DNA from: DAOUJI01 sp034422875
GTDB lineage: Bacteria; Chloroflexota; Dehalococcoidia; Lucifugimonadales; JAGWBF01
Assembly (NCBI GenBank): GCA_034422875.1
Contig: DAOUJI010000075.1
Coordinates: 1-24,177, forward strand
Length of the DNA stretch: 24,177 bases
Reading direction: 5' to 3'
Below are positions 7,666 to 14,884 of the stretch, piece after piece. The notes beneath the pieces are model-generated. The model was given only the letters and a program-made list of their open reading frames with translations. It made no database searches and was not told the origin of the DNA. The stretch's first letter is position 1, and each line of letters starts with the position of its first letter. The position numbers were made by a program, and so were the translations under genes.

Positions 7666-8100
7666 CTAAGCCGCCACGTCGCTAGTGCATTTGTCGCAAA
7701 TGACGTAGAGCTCGATGCGGTGTCCCACGATTTCACCGGGGATGTTGTTGCCTATGCCCCGAATCAATCGTTCGACGGTCGCGGCGCGGAACTCGCCGAC
7801 GGTCCCGCACTTTACGCAGACGGTGTGGTGATGATGTCCAACTCGAGAGAGGCTGTACCTGGGAGCCCCGTCCATGAGGTTCAGCCTGCAGATGACGCCG
7901 ACTTCCATGAGGAGCTTGATGGTCCGGAATATGGTGGCCCTGCCCACGTCTGGAAGCTCACTGCTGATTTCCTCGGCGGTGAAGCCCTCGTGTTTCCCCT
8001 CTAGGATATTAGTGATTGCACGCCTCGGGGCCGTAGGCCGATAGCCCCGGTCTTCCAGGACGGACATGATATCTTGGTGTACAGTGGTGGGCGTTGTCAT
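7666..8100 (-). CDS. Fur-family metalloregulator, probably zinc-responsive (Zur-like)
   Basis: This 144-residue protein has the size and layout of Fur-family repressors. The N-terminal winged helix covers about residues 8-80, with YRPTAPRRAI, FTAEEI and the recognition-helix region VGRATIFRTIKLL. A metal-binding dimerisation domain follows, with HHHH (89-92), CVKC (Cys95, Cys98) and CDKC (Cys135, Cys138), the structural zinc tetrad. The ATG at 8100 is chosen because it gives the normal family length. The frame continues further upstream (to 8619), but that part crosses a clear promoter and the divergent gene and has no family similarity. It lies directly upstream of znuACB, so zinc control of uptake is the natural role. 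Fur and PerR functions cannot be excluded from sequence alone. Confidence 0.88.
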   Translation of the reverse strand: MTTPTTVHQDIMSVLEDRGYRPTAPRRAITNILEGKHEGFTAEEISSELPDVGRATIFRTIKLLMEVGVICRLNLMDGAPRYSLSRVGHHHHTVCVKCGTVGEFRAATVERLIRGIGNNIPGEIVGHRIELYVICDKCTSDVAA

Positions 8101-8154
8101 GGGGCTCTGTATGGCCTGGTTTTCGGCCTTGTTTTGTCTAGTTCCAGAGTCACA

Positions 8155-8183
8155 ATTCTTGCAGTCTCCCGTGAGCTTGTCAA
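8155..8183 (-). promoter_or_regulatory. Promoter of the Fur/Zur-type gene
   Basis: On the minus strand TTGACA (8183-8178) is followed by a 17-base spacer and AAGAAT (8160-8155, 4 of 6 matches to TATAAT). The expected transcription start falls near 8148, about 48 bases before the chosen ATG at 8100. This also supports that start over the longer upstream extension. Confidence 0.55.
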
Positions 8184-8353
8184 CCCAAACCGGCTTGCGA
8201 CGACAGTCATTTCCGGCATTTACGCGGAGAATACGGTCGTCGGTTGGCCCGTCAGGCGCCGGTTCTTCTGGGCGGCAGCCCGTTTGGAGAACAAAAGGGG
8301 CGAACCGTGTATTACAATATTCATCACATCGCCCGGAGATTGGGGAGACGGGT

Positions 8354-9325
8354 ATGAAAATCTGCTCACTACTGCCAAGCGGCACCGAGATAGCCTTCGC
8401 ATTGGGTCTTGGGGACTCGATCGTTGGGGTGTCAGACTTATGCGACCACCCGGCGGAGGCGCAGACCAAACATGTAGCTTGCCGAAGTCTGATAGATACC
8501 TCGACGCTTTCTAGCCGGGAGGTGGAGGAGAAAATTCGGGAGTACACCGACGCCGGCCAAAGCACGTTCGTGCTGGATGTGGAATGGCTCCGCAGCGACA
8601 GACCGGACCTGATACTCACCCAGGACCTTTGCTACGTTTGCGACGTGGATGCTGGGCAGGTGTTTCAAGCCGTTGACGGCTCCGGTTCCAACCCACAAGT
8701 CCTCGTGCTCAGCCCCAAGACGGTCTCCGAGATATACGACAACATTCGAGACGTGGGCAAGTCCGCCGGCGTCCCGGATAGGGCGGAGGACCTGGTGTCG
8801 AGCATGCAGCGCCGGGTGGCGGCGGTGACTTCGAAGCTGGACAGGGTCGATCGTCGTCCCAAGGTGTTTTCCTTGGAAGGCGTGGACCCCCTGGCAGCCG
8901 GGGGACACTGGATACCAGAGATGAGAATTCTAGCCGGAGGCAGGGATGAGATGTTCGCCCCCGGCTGTCCGGCCACACGCCTGGCCTGGGAGGAAGTGAC
9001 GGGCTACAACCCGGAGGTCCTGCTGTTGATACTATGTTCCTCCGACCTGCAACGGAATCTTAGAGAGGTCCACTGGCTTGCCCGTCAGGAGGGCTGGTGG
9101 GACATGGATGCCGTTAGAACTGGTCAGGTCTATCTCATAGACCACGTCTGTTTCAGCAGGCCCGGACCCCGAATCGTTGACGGGATAGAGATTCTGGCTC
9201 AGATTTTCCATCCGGACCTCTTCAGCGGGCTGATACCTGAAGATGCGGTCATGAAGCTGAGCCCCCCGGACTCTGGAAGATGCTCGCCGGAGGAGTTGGC
9301 TGGCTGCTTCCGACCCTACTTCTAG
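8354..9325 (+). CDS. TroA/BtuF-fold substrate-binding protein (cobalamin-binding-protein-like), without signal peptide
   Basis: This 323-residue protein begins MKICSLLPSGTEIAFALGLG, followed by GVSDLCDHPAEA. This is the hallmark opening of the BtuF-like cobalamin-binding protein group (SLLPS.TE..ALG..D.LVG.S..CD.P). The TroA-type fold continues to about residue 290. The opening strand starts at residue 1, so there is no signal peptide or lipobox; many members of this subgroup are predicted to lack export signals, and their role is unclear. The ATG at 8354 has GGGGAG at 8342-8347 with a 6-base spacer. No BtuC/BtuD genes are adjacent, and no cobalamin riboswitch was recognised in 8101-8353. The ligand is therefore unproven. 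It diverges from the Fur-type gene and could belong to metal or corrinoid handling. Confidence 0.8.
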   Translation: MKICSLLPSGTEIAFALGLGDSIVGVSDLCDHPAEAQTKHVACRSLIDTSTLSSREVEEKIREYTDAGQSTFVLDVEWLRSDRPDLILTQDLCYVCDVDAGQVFQAVDGSGSNPQVLVLSPKTVSEIYDNIRDVGKSAGVPDRAEDLVSSMQRRVAAVTSKLDRVDRRPKVFSLEGVDPLAAGGHWIPEMRILAGGRDEMFAPGCPATRLAWEEVTGYNPEVLLLILCSSDLQRNLREVHWLARQEGWWDMDAVRTGQVYLIDHVCFSRPGPRIVDGIEILAQIFHPDLFSGLIPEDAVMKLSPPDSGRCSPEELAGCFRPYF

Positions 9326-9525
9326 GTTGTCGGGTCTCCCAACGCCAGCGCCGGTCGGCGCGTAGTGTTCTTCCAGTTCCAGGATATTCCCTGACCACAT
9401 TCACCAGATTTGCACTGGACTTGCAGTCGAAGCAGCGTTCCAGTATTCCGCATATGGGTGAGGGTGTTACCATAACCGTTTAACAAATTTCGGGTCGTAC
9501 GAGTTTCCACCGATAACGGTTGGCT

Positions 9526-10305
9526 ATGAGCTATCTGCAAGCGTTGCCCACAATATTTTCCCTCCACCTTCGAGTGGTCGTAAACCGAGGGGTTTTCGTT
9601 TCGTCGTCCGTCGCATATTTGCCGTTGGCCGCGGTGGTGGCCTGGATTGCTACACAGAGCCTGGACTCAGACCCGTTGGCCTATATATCGATAGGAGTCG
9701 TGCTGCTGCCGGTGTGGCAGTTCTCCTTTTTCATGTCCGGCTGGTCGTTGGCGTTCGAATTTGACGGCGGAACGGTGGACCATACGTTGGTGTCGCGCAC
9801 ACCGTTGCCGGTGGTCATGTTTGTCAAATCTATGGCCCATCTGGCAATGACCATTCCTGGCGCGTTGATTACGTTTGTGACCGTGCAGTTAATCTCCCGG
9901 GAGATGCTGGACGTGGAGCGGCCGGTCCATTTGGTCGTATCCATGGGAGTGGCCGCTTGGAGCGTTATGTCGGTGGGGTATCTGTTCGCGCCCCTCTTCG
10001 TTCTGGTGAAGGGACGTCCGGGGTTCTTCAATGCATTGATGCCTTTGGGGACTGCTCTTAGCGGGTTTCTCTACCCAATCTCACAACTGACCAGCGAGGC
10101 CCGTGTGATCGCACATTTCCTGCCAACCTCCTGGGCCATGGACGGTGTCATTCGCTCCGTCCAGCACGGAGAGTCGAGCGCCAGGATTATGGTCGACTGG
10201 GGAGTTGCATTAGGGTTGTCGGCGGCTCTGCTGGCCCTTTCCTGTTTCCTGTTCCACAAGGTCGAAGGAAGCCTCAAGCGCAGTGGAAGTGTGGGCAGGT
10301 TCTAA
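9526..10305 (+). CDS. ABC-2 type transporter permease (first of two)
   Basis: This ~259-residue membrane protein has about six hydrophobic segments: an N-terminal span (SVAYLPLAAVVAWIA), ISIGVVLLPVWQFSFFMSGW, a pair around SMAHLAMTIPGALITFV, VSMGVAAWSVMSVGYLFAPLFVLV, and a C-terminal span before FHKVEG. The motif FLYPISQL and the HFLPTSWAMDGVR-type stretch (near residues 195-205) are typical of ABC-2 permeases such as DrrB and NodJ relatives. The start is ATG 9526, although a TTG at 9520 is also in frame. No clear Shine-Dalgarno sequence precedes either. The stop is one base before the next permease's ATG. With its neighbours it forms a three-gene exporter; the substrate (lipid, polysaccharide, antibiotic or other) is not deducible. 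Confidence 0.85.
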   Translation: MSYLQALPTIFSLHLRVVVNRGVFVSSSVAYLPLAAVVAWIATQSLDSDPLAYISIGVVLLPVWQFSFFMSGWSLAFEFDGGTVDHTLVSRTPLPVVMFVKSMAHLAMTIPGALITFVTVQLISREMLDVERPVHLVVSMGVAAWSVMSVGYLFAPLFVLVKGRPGFFNALMPLGTALSGFLYPISQLTSEARVIAHFLPTSWAMDGVIRSVQHGESSARIMVDWGVALGLSAALLALSCFLFHKVEGSLKRSGSVGRF

Positions 10306-10306
10306 G

Positions 10307-11101
10307 ATGGCAGCCGCTCTCAAGAACGTTTCGCTTCAGGCGTATTATTCGTATAAAGGCCTGTTTCTATGGCTGAACTGGCCAGCCTACGTATCCAACG
10401 TCTTCATTGCGCCAGTGGTCCTGGTGATAATGCTGACTCTCACGGGCAGGTTCGCAGGCGGCTCGGAGTGGGCGGACTCGTACATGCTGGGCGCTGCTGT
10501 CTATGGCGTCGCAACGATTATAGGAGGCGGAATTCTTCAGTCCTTCTTCTACGAGCGTGCGTTTGGCACGTTGTCTATGATCTATGCATCCCGCTCGAAC
10601 CGGTTGGTAAGCTACTGGTGCAAGGGGCTATTGCACTATCCCAACGGCGTAATGACCGTTTCCGTGTCCCTGTTTTTCGGCTGGCTGTTGCTTGACCTGG
10701 ACCTGTCCCGGACCAACTGGCCTGCGCTTGTCCTCTTGCTGGCCCTCATGAGTTTTTCATGCCTGTCCTTCGCCATGTTTCTAGGCAACTTTTCCATTGC
10801 CTTCAGGGACTGGTTCATCGTACTCACGGTGTTCAACGGAATACTTCTGACTCTTACCGGTGTGATAGTGCCCACTAGCGAACTGCCCTGGATATTGAGC
10901 GAGGTTGGCCATGTGCTCCCGCTGACCCATGGGCTGTTTGGCCTTCGAGAATCGGTGTCCGGCGCCGGCTTCGGAGAGGTCAGGGGCGACATTCTCTACG
11001 AACTGGCGTTGGGGTTATGCTATATGCTGGCCGGGGGAGTCCTGTTCAGGTTGGTGGAGGCGTACGCAAAGCGGGTTGGGACCTATGAGAGCGCAATATA
11101 G
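10307..11101 (+). CDS. ABC-2 type transporter permease (second of two)
   Basis: This ~264-residue protein has about six membrane spans and the ABC-2 layout. An amphipathic N-terminal stretch is followed by spans at YVSNVFIAPVVLVIML, AAVYGVATIIGGGIL, GVMTVSVSLFFGWLLL, ALVLLLALMSFSCLSFAMFLG and FIVLTVFNGILLTLTGVIVP. The conserved GVIVPTSELP...HVLPLTHGL segment matches the family's C-terminal signature, in which the proline-rich loop precedes the last helix. The ATG at 10307 is chosen because it follows the previous stop by one base and gives the expected length; a GTG at 10283 is also in frame. It probably forms a heterodimeric membrane domain with the preceding permease, energised by the ATPase encoded 33 bases downstream. 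Confidence 0.87.
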   Translation: MAAALKNVSLQAYYSYKGLFLWLNWPAYVSNVFIAPVVLVIMLTLTGRFAGGSEWADSYMLGAAVYGVATIIGGGILQSFFYERAFGTLSMIYASRSNRLVSYWCKGLLHYPNGVMTVSVSLFFGWLLLDLDLSRTNWPALVLLLALMSFSCLSFAMFLGNFSIAFRDWFIVLTVFNGILLTLTGVIVPTSELPWILSEVGHVLPLTHGLFGLRESVSGAGFGEVRGDILYELALGLCYMLAGGVLFRLVEAYAKRVGTYESAI

Positions 11102-11134
11102 ATCGGTCAGTTATACAGGGGTTAGGACATCAGA

Positions 11135-12106
11135 ATGGCTTCGATGAGCGACTACGCTGTGGAGTGTGAAAACCTGAGCCGGGTGTACCGTTCCGGATCG
11201 ATCATAGGACGTGGACGGGAAGTGGAAGCGCTTGTCGACCTGTCAATTAAGGTCCCAAAGACCTCTGTGTTTGGGCTGTTGGGTCCCAACGGCGCCGGCA
11301 AGACCACAACCGTCAGGATACTTTCCACCCTCCTTACCCCGACGGGCGGCAGAGCCAGCGTCCTGGGATATGACGTGGTCAGGCAAGCCAGGCAGGTCCG
11401 GGAGCGCATCGGGTTCATCCTTGGGGGCGACCGGGGACTCTATGGAAGGCTGACGGGCAAACAAAACATCCGTTACTTCGGTGCTTTAAACCGCCTCGAC
11501 CCCAAGATCGCAGGCCGTCGCGCCGACGAACTGCTGGAACGTGTCGGACTGGAGGACGCAGCCGACGTTCTCGTGGAGCAGTATTCCCGCGGAATGAAGC
11601 AGAGGCTCCACATAGCGCGGGGGCTTCTGACTGACCCTGAGGTCATTTTCATGGACGAACCGACCATCGGGCTGGACCCGATCGGAGCACAGGAGCTTCG
11701 CCAGTACATCCCGGAGCTTGTAAACCAGGGGAAGACGATTTTCTTGACAACCCATTACATGCTTGAAGCCGACATGCTGTGCGACACCATCGCACTGATT
11801 GACAAGGGCAGGCTGGTTGCCCTTGGGACCCCCAACGAAATCAAACGCAACTTCAGCAGGGTGGAAATAGTCGAGGTAGTGGTGAACCGGACCAGAGCCA
11901 GCTTGACGGAAGAGCTGTCCGGAGTTGAAGGGGTGCGACGGGTCGAAACGTCTGCCGAGGGCGTTTTGCAGAAGTTCGCCGTTTTTTTGGATGCGGGAGC
12001 TGATGTGAGGCCGCAAATCCAGAACATCGTCGGGGTTGATGCGATAGAGAGCCTGGTCGTGCGGGAGCCTACGTTGGAAGAAGCATACGTGAGCATATTG
12101 AGCTAG
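11135..12106 (+). CDS. ABC-2 type transporter ATP-binding protein (DrrA-like)
   Basis: This 323-residue ATPase has a full nucleotide-binding domain and a C-terminal extension typical of DrrA-type exporters. Walker A is GPNGAGKT (residues 50-57). The Q-loop region is near GFILGGDRGLYGRLTG, the signature is the variant YSRGMKQ (150-156, in place of LSGGQ), Walker B is VIFMDEP (170-176), and the switch His is in FLTTHYM (His207). Signature drift of the SRGMKQ kind is common in this subfamily. Residues ~235-323 form the regulatory DUF4162-like tail. The ATG at 11135 is used, and a second ATG lies at 11144. It completes the three-gene exporter with the two preceding permeases. The next gene is 115 bases away with its own promoter-like sequence. 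Confidence 0.92.
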   Translation: MASMSDYAVECENLSRVYRSGSIIGRGREVEALVDLSIKVPKTSVFGLLGPNGAGKTTTVRILSTLLTPTGGRASVLGYDVVRQARQVRERIGFILGGDRGLYGRLTGKQNIRYFGALNRLDPKIAGRRADELLERVGLEDAADVLVEQYSRGMKQRLHIARGLLTDPEVIFMDEPTIGLDPIGAQELRQYIPELVNQGKTIFLTTHYMLEADMLCDTIALIDKGRLVALGTPNEIKRNFSRVEIVEVVVNRTRASLTEELSGVEGVRRVETSAEGVLQKFAVFLDAGADVRPQIQNIVGVDAIESLVVREPTLEEAYVSILS

Positions 12107-12177
12107 CTGAAACGGTCCGCTGGCTTCCGGAAGTATGGTCCGCCTTGCGGCTCTCGACAATCATCGCATTCTTCCTG

Positions 12178-12210
12178 TGATATAGTTCGGAGGTCGACTC
12201 GAATAAGGAG
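12178..12210 (+). promoter_or_regulatory. Extended -10 promoter and ribosome binding site ahead of CoA-transferase
   Basis: TG-A-TATAGT at 12178-12186 is an extended -10 element. No good -35 lies at the normal distance, which such promoters tolerate. AAGGAG at 12205-12210 stands 11 bases before the GTG start at 12222 and supports that start. This separates the CoA-transferase transcript from the ABC exporter upstream. Confidence 0.45.
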
Positions 12211-12221
12211 CAGTTCTAAGA

Positions 12222-13631
12222 GTGATTATCGACACGTTATCGAGGCTTCTATCAATTTCCGGTTGGGATCCGGGGCGAGCTTCCAGGGTGGAGATTTCCT
12301 CCGACGCAGACCCCATTCTCCCGACGCCCTTCCGGATTGGCGAGGCAGCCGCGGCCAGCTTGTCCGCCATAGGGCTTGCCGTGTCGGACCTTTGGGAGCT
12401 TCGGACCGGACGGAGCCAGGAGATTGGCGTAAACGTCAGGCGGGCCACGGCGTCGCTGCGCAGCAACAAGTACATGAGCATGGGCGGCGCCCCTGTCGAC
12501 AACGAGCGTAACTCCATTATGGGGGTGTATCCAGCCAGGAACGGCCGCTGGAGCTATCTCCACTGCAACTTCCCCAACCACCGTGAGGCCGCGTTGGGAG
12601 TGCTGGGTGTTGAGGACGACCGGGAAGCCGTGCGCCAGGCGGTGGCTCACTGGGACGCCCTGGAGCTTGAAGAAGCCATCATCGCCGCAAAAGGCGCCGG
12701 TGGAATGGTGCGTTCCATGGAGGAGTGGGCCCGGCATCCGCATTCCGCCGCCGTCGCTTCCCTGCCCCTGCTGGAAATCGAGAAGATAGGAGACAGTCCG
12801 CCTGAACCGCTTCCCGAGGGCGGCCGGCCTCTTTCCGGTATCAGAGTCCTGGACCTAACCCGGGTGCTGGCTGGCCCCACCTGCGCACGCACCCTGGCCG
12901 AGCACGGCGCCGATGTGTTGAAAATCACCGCTAAGCACCTGGCCTTCAACCCGTCCCAGGAGATGGACACCGGCCACGGTAAGCTCGCCACTCACTTGGA
13001 CCTGCGGGACGAGAAGCAACTGGAGACCATGAAAGCCCTGGTGCGAGACGCCGACGTTTTCTCCCAGGGATACCGCCCGGGGACTCTAGCCCAGCGGGGC
13101 CTCTCACCGGAGGACCTGGCCCAACTCCGGCCTGGAATCGTATACGTCTCATTATCCGCCTTTGGCCGCGTGGGGCCGTGGGCTTCCAGGCGCGGGTTCG
13201 ATACGGTGGTGCAGACGGTGAGCGGCATATCCAACCGCCAGGGAGAGCTGTTCCCAGGCGCCGAGCCGGGACCCCAGTTCTACCCGGTGTCCGCCATCGA
13301 CTATCTGACCGGATACCTGATGGCCTTCGGAGCTTTGGTTGCCTTGGCCCGTCGGGTCAGAGAAGGCGGAAGTTGGTTGGTCCGGATTTCCCTGGCCCAG
13401 ACAGGCCGCTGGCTGGTGGACCTGGGTCAAGTGCCAGAAGCCGAATTGCAGGACGTGCCGAAAGAATTTACACCACAAGAGCTGGACAACTGGACAACCT
13501 TCAGTGACGTACAGGCGGGTCGACTCCGCCATTTGTCGCCTGTGGTACAGCTGTCAGAGACCCAGCCTTACTGGTCCAGGCCTGCGCCCGTCCTCGGCTC
13601 CAACGACCCGGCGTGGCCGCCCCGCTCGTAA
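12222..13631 (+). CDS. Family III CoA-transferase (CaiB/BaiF type), rearranged two-part architecture
   Basis: Family III enzymes move CoA between carboxylic acids, or racemise acyl-CoAs, and use a catalytic Asp. This 469-residue protein has two parts. Residues ~227-400 are the classic N-terminal half: GIRVLDLTRVLAGPTCARTL opening, FSQGYRPGTLAQRGL, IVYVSLSAFGRVGPW, and the catalytic-Asp region SAIDYLTGY (Asp360). Residues ~38-215 resemble the part that normally comes later: an AL/R-TG-R module (RIGEAAAASLSAIGL...WELRTGR), a Y.ARNGRW strand and a WARHPHSAAVASLPL segment. The order is thus permuted, with the AL/R-TG module apparently present twice. Such ~470-residue forms exist in the family, so this is unlikely to be an assembly error. 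The start is GTG 12222. The C-terminal ~60 residues are Pro/Ser-rich. The acyl substrate is unknown. Confidence 0.82.
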   Translation: MIIDTLSRLLSISGWDPGRASRVEISSDADPILPTPFRIGEAAAASLSAIGLAVSDLWELRTGRSQEIGVNVRRATASLRSNKYMSMGGAPVDNERNSIMGVYPARNGRWSYLHCNFPNHREAALGVLGVEDDREAVRQAVAHWDALELEEAIIAAKGAGGMVRSMEEWARHPHSAAVASLPLLEIEKIGDSPPEPLPEGGRPLSGIRVLDLTRVLAGPTCARTLAEHGADVLKITAKHLAFNPSQEMDTGHGKLATHLDLRDEKQLETMKALVRDADVFSQGYRPGTLAQRGLSPEDLAQLRPGIVYVSLSAFGRVGPWASRRGFDTVVQTVSGISNRQGELFPGAEPGPQFYPVSAIDYLTGYLMAFGALVALARRVREGGSWLVRISLAQTGRWLVDLGQVPEAELQDVPKEFTPQELDNWTTFSDVQAGRLRHLSPVVQLSETQPYWSRPAPVLGSNDPAWPPRS

Positions 13632-13650
13632 TTGCTCGTCCGACTTAAGC

Positions 13651-14577
13651 ATGATGCCGGATAGAGAGCGGGAGTCCGACGACTTGGGCGGCTCCGTCCC
13701 TCAGTACAATGCACAGGAACTCCTCGCCGAGCATCTTGGCGTTCCCCCGAACCATTTGGAACCGTCGATGTTGCTGGGGCGTGACCTCCAACTGGATTCC
13801 CTGGACATAGTGGACCTGCTCACCGCTTTGGAGACTGAGCTGGGAGTGGATGTCGACAGCCATTGGGTCGACGAGGACACGGCAGTCTCCGACCTGATTG
13901 CGATAGGGGAAGGATCTCGGTCACCGGATCCGCCTTTCAGGGGCGGCAGGTGGCCGTTGATGAAGCCCACCGCCATTGTCCGTGCGTTACTGTTTATGGT
14001 GTGGGGTCCGCTAATCCGGCTCCTGTCCAACTATCGTGTGTACGGTCTGGACCACTTGCGAAGACTTGACGGACCGGTCATCTTTGCCGCCAATCACCTG
14101 AGCCTGTTGGACAATCCCGCTGTATTGGTCTGCCTTCCCTGGAGTTGGCGGTTCCGGCTGGCCACCGCCGCCGCGGACGGCGTATTGGACGAGCGGGGGC
14201 GTGTGCAGAGGTTCCTGGCTATGCTGCTGGGGAACGCGTTCCCGTTGGCCCAGTCCGGCCAGGTCCACCAGAGCATTAAGTATTGCCGACGGTTGATTGA
14301 CTCCGGCTGGTCGGTCCTCTATTTCCCTGAAGGGAGGCGTTCCGAGACCGGCGGCTTGTTGGAGTTCAAGAAGGGCGTCGGAATGCTGGCAGTGCAGACG
14401 GGCCGCCCCGTTGTGCCGGTTCGCCTGAAGGGCACTGAAGACGTCATGCCCATGGGCGCCCGCTATCCCCGCCGGGGCGTGATCGAAGTGACTTTCGGAG
14501 AACCGTTGCGTTTCGGCCCCGACACTCCCTGTTCCGAGGCCACGCGGGCCGTTCGCAACAGCATCGGCGCCCTGTAG
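13651..14577 (+). CDS. Acyl carrier protein fused to 1-acyl-glycerol-3-phosphate acyltransferase (ACP-PlsC)
   Basis: This 308-residue protein has two recognisable domains. Residues ~18-88 are an acyl carrier domain: QELLAEHLG, then LQLDSLDIVDLL with Ser50 as the phosphopantetheine attachment site, and ELGVDV. Residues ~105-300 are a PlsC/LPLAT acyltransferase with the catalytic HX4D box NHLSLLD (His149, Asp154), the FPEGRRSETG box (225-234) and the VPVRLKG segment. Fusion suggests that an acyl chain on the carrier is handed directly to the acyltransferase. Related proteins often also carry an AMP-binding acyl-ACP synthetase domain, which is absent here. The ATG at 13651 is chosen because the conserved ACP begins soon after it, and the open frame before it overlaps the CoA-transferase. 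No clear Shine-Dalgarno is visible. It follows the CoA-transferase by 19 bases, so they are probably co-transcribed. Confidence 0.85.
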   Translation: MMPDRERESDDLGGSVPQYNAQELLAEHLGVPPNHLEPSMLLGRDLQLDSLDIVDLLTALETELGVDVDSHWVDEDTAVSDLIAIGEGSRSPDPPFRGGRWPLMKPTAIVRALLFMVWGPLIRLLSNYRVYGLDHLRRLDGPVIFAANHLSLLDNPAVLVCLPWSWRFRLATAAADGVLDERGRVQRFLAMLLGNAFPLAQSGQVHQSIKYCRRLIDSGWSVLYFPEGRRSETGGLLEFKKGVGMLAVQTGRPVVPVRLKGTEDVMPMGARYPRRGVIEVTFGEPLRFGPDTPCSEATRAVRNSIGAL

Positions 14578-14610
14578 AGGGAGACCGAGGCCTGATTGCT
14601 TCGATGAAAT

Positions 14611-14650
14611 GCTTGCATAATGCTGTCATCGCTGGCATAATGCTGTCATG
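14611..14650 (+). repeat. Tandem 20-bp repeat in antitoxin promoter, overlapping the start codon
   Basis: 14611-14630 and 14631-14650 are direct repeats identical at 18 of 20 positions, sharing GCATAATGCTGTCAT. Each contains a -10-like CATAAT (14616-14621 and 14636-14641). The second copy includes the ATG of the antitoxin (14648). A TTGCAT at 14613-14618 lies 17 bases before the second CATAAT. This is a likely operator-promoter for autoregulation by the ribbon-helix-helix antitoxin. Confidence 0.65.
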
Positions 14651-14654
14651 ACAG
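14643..14654. promoter_or_regulatory. Perfect 12-bp palindrome spanning the antitoxin start codon
   Basis: CTGTCATGACAG reads the same on both strands and is centred on the ATG at 14648. Ribbon-helix-helix antitoxins of the FitA/VapB type bind short palindromes in their own promoters, so this is a candidate operator. The half-site CTGTCAT also occurs in the first repeat unit (14623-14629). Confidence 0.5.
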
Positions 14655-14884
14655 TGCAGATAACGATAAGGGGTGTTCCAGAAGAAGTGCGCGACGCGAT
14701 TGCAGTCAGGGCCGCGCAGCAACGCCAGTCCATGCAGGAGTTTCTCCGTGTAGAGATGGAGCGCATCGCCTCGCAGCCGTCTATCAGCGAGTGGCTGGAG
14801 AATGTGCGTCGCAGGAAAGAAGCATCAAGAACCCGCATCCCGCCCTCAGTAATCCTGGAAGCCATCCATGCTGACCGCAAGTGA
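14648..14884 (+). CDS. FitA/VapB-type ribbon-helix-helix antitoxin
   Basis: This 78-residue protein matches the small antitoxins paired with PIN-domain toxins. Residues ~2-45 form a ribbon-helix-helix DNA-binding unit: the beta-strand VQITIRGVP, then helices EEVRDAIAVRAAQQR and SMQEFLRVEMERIA. The C-terminal tail (about 48-78, SISEWLENVRRRKEAS...ILEAIHADRK) would wrap around the toxin and block its active site. The stop overlaps the toxin GTG (GTGA, 14881-14884), the usual coupling in these modules. No Shine-Dalgarno is visible before the ATG. A CATAAT -10 element ends 6 bases upstream, so transcription may start at or very near the A of the ATG and give a leaderless message. FitA/StbC-like proteins are the closest family by eye. 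Confidence 0.87.
   Translation: MTVQITIRGVPEEVRDAIAVRAAQQRQSMQEFLRVEMERIASQPSISEWLENVRRRKEASRTRIPPSVILEAIHADRK

Noticed and set aside
8066..8353. N-terminal extension of the BtuF-like gene
   Set aside because: The conserved family start is exactly at the ATG at 8354, which has a good ribosome binding site. The upstream part is the complement of the Fur-type gene and intergenic DNA.
8101..8353. Cobalamin riboswitch upstream of the BtuF-like gene
   Set aside because: I could not find a B12-box-like conserved core or the expected stem order in this 253-base gap.
8101..8619. N-terminal extension of the Fur-type gene to a start at 8619
   Set aside because: The extension overlaps the divergent BtuF-like gene and its own likely promoter (8155-8183). 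Family length is met from the ATG at 8100.
9326..9525. Short inverted repeat AACCGTT/AACGGTT upstream of the ABC exporter
   Set aside because: Seven-base arms more than 30 bases apart are expected by chance. No supporting promoter or regulator is adjacent.
13339..13650. N-terminal extension of the ACP-PlsC gene
   Set aside because: It overlaps the 3' end of the CoA-transferase in another frame and shows no domain. The ACP domain starts soon after the ATG at 13651.
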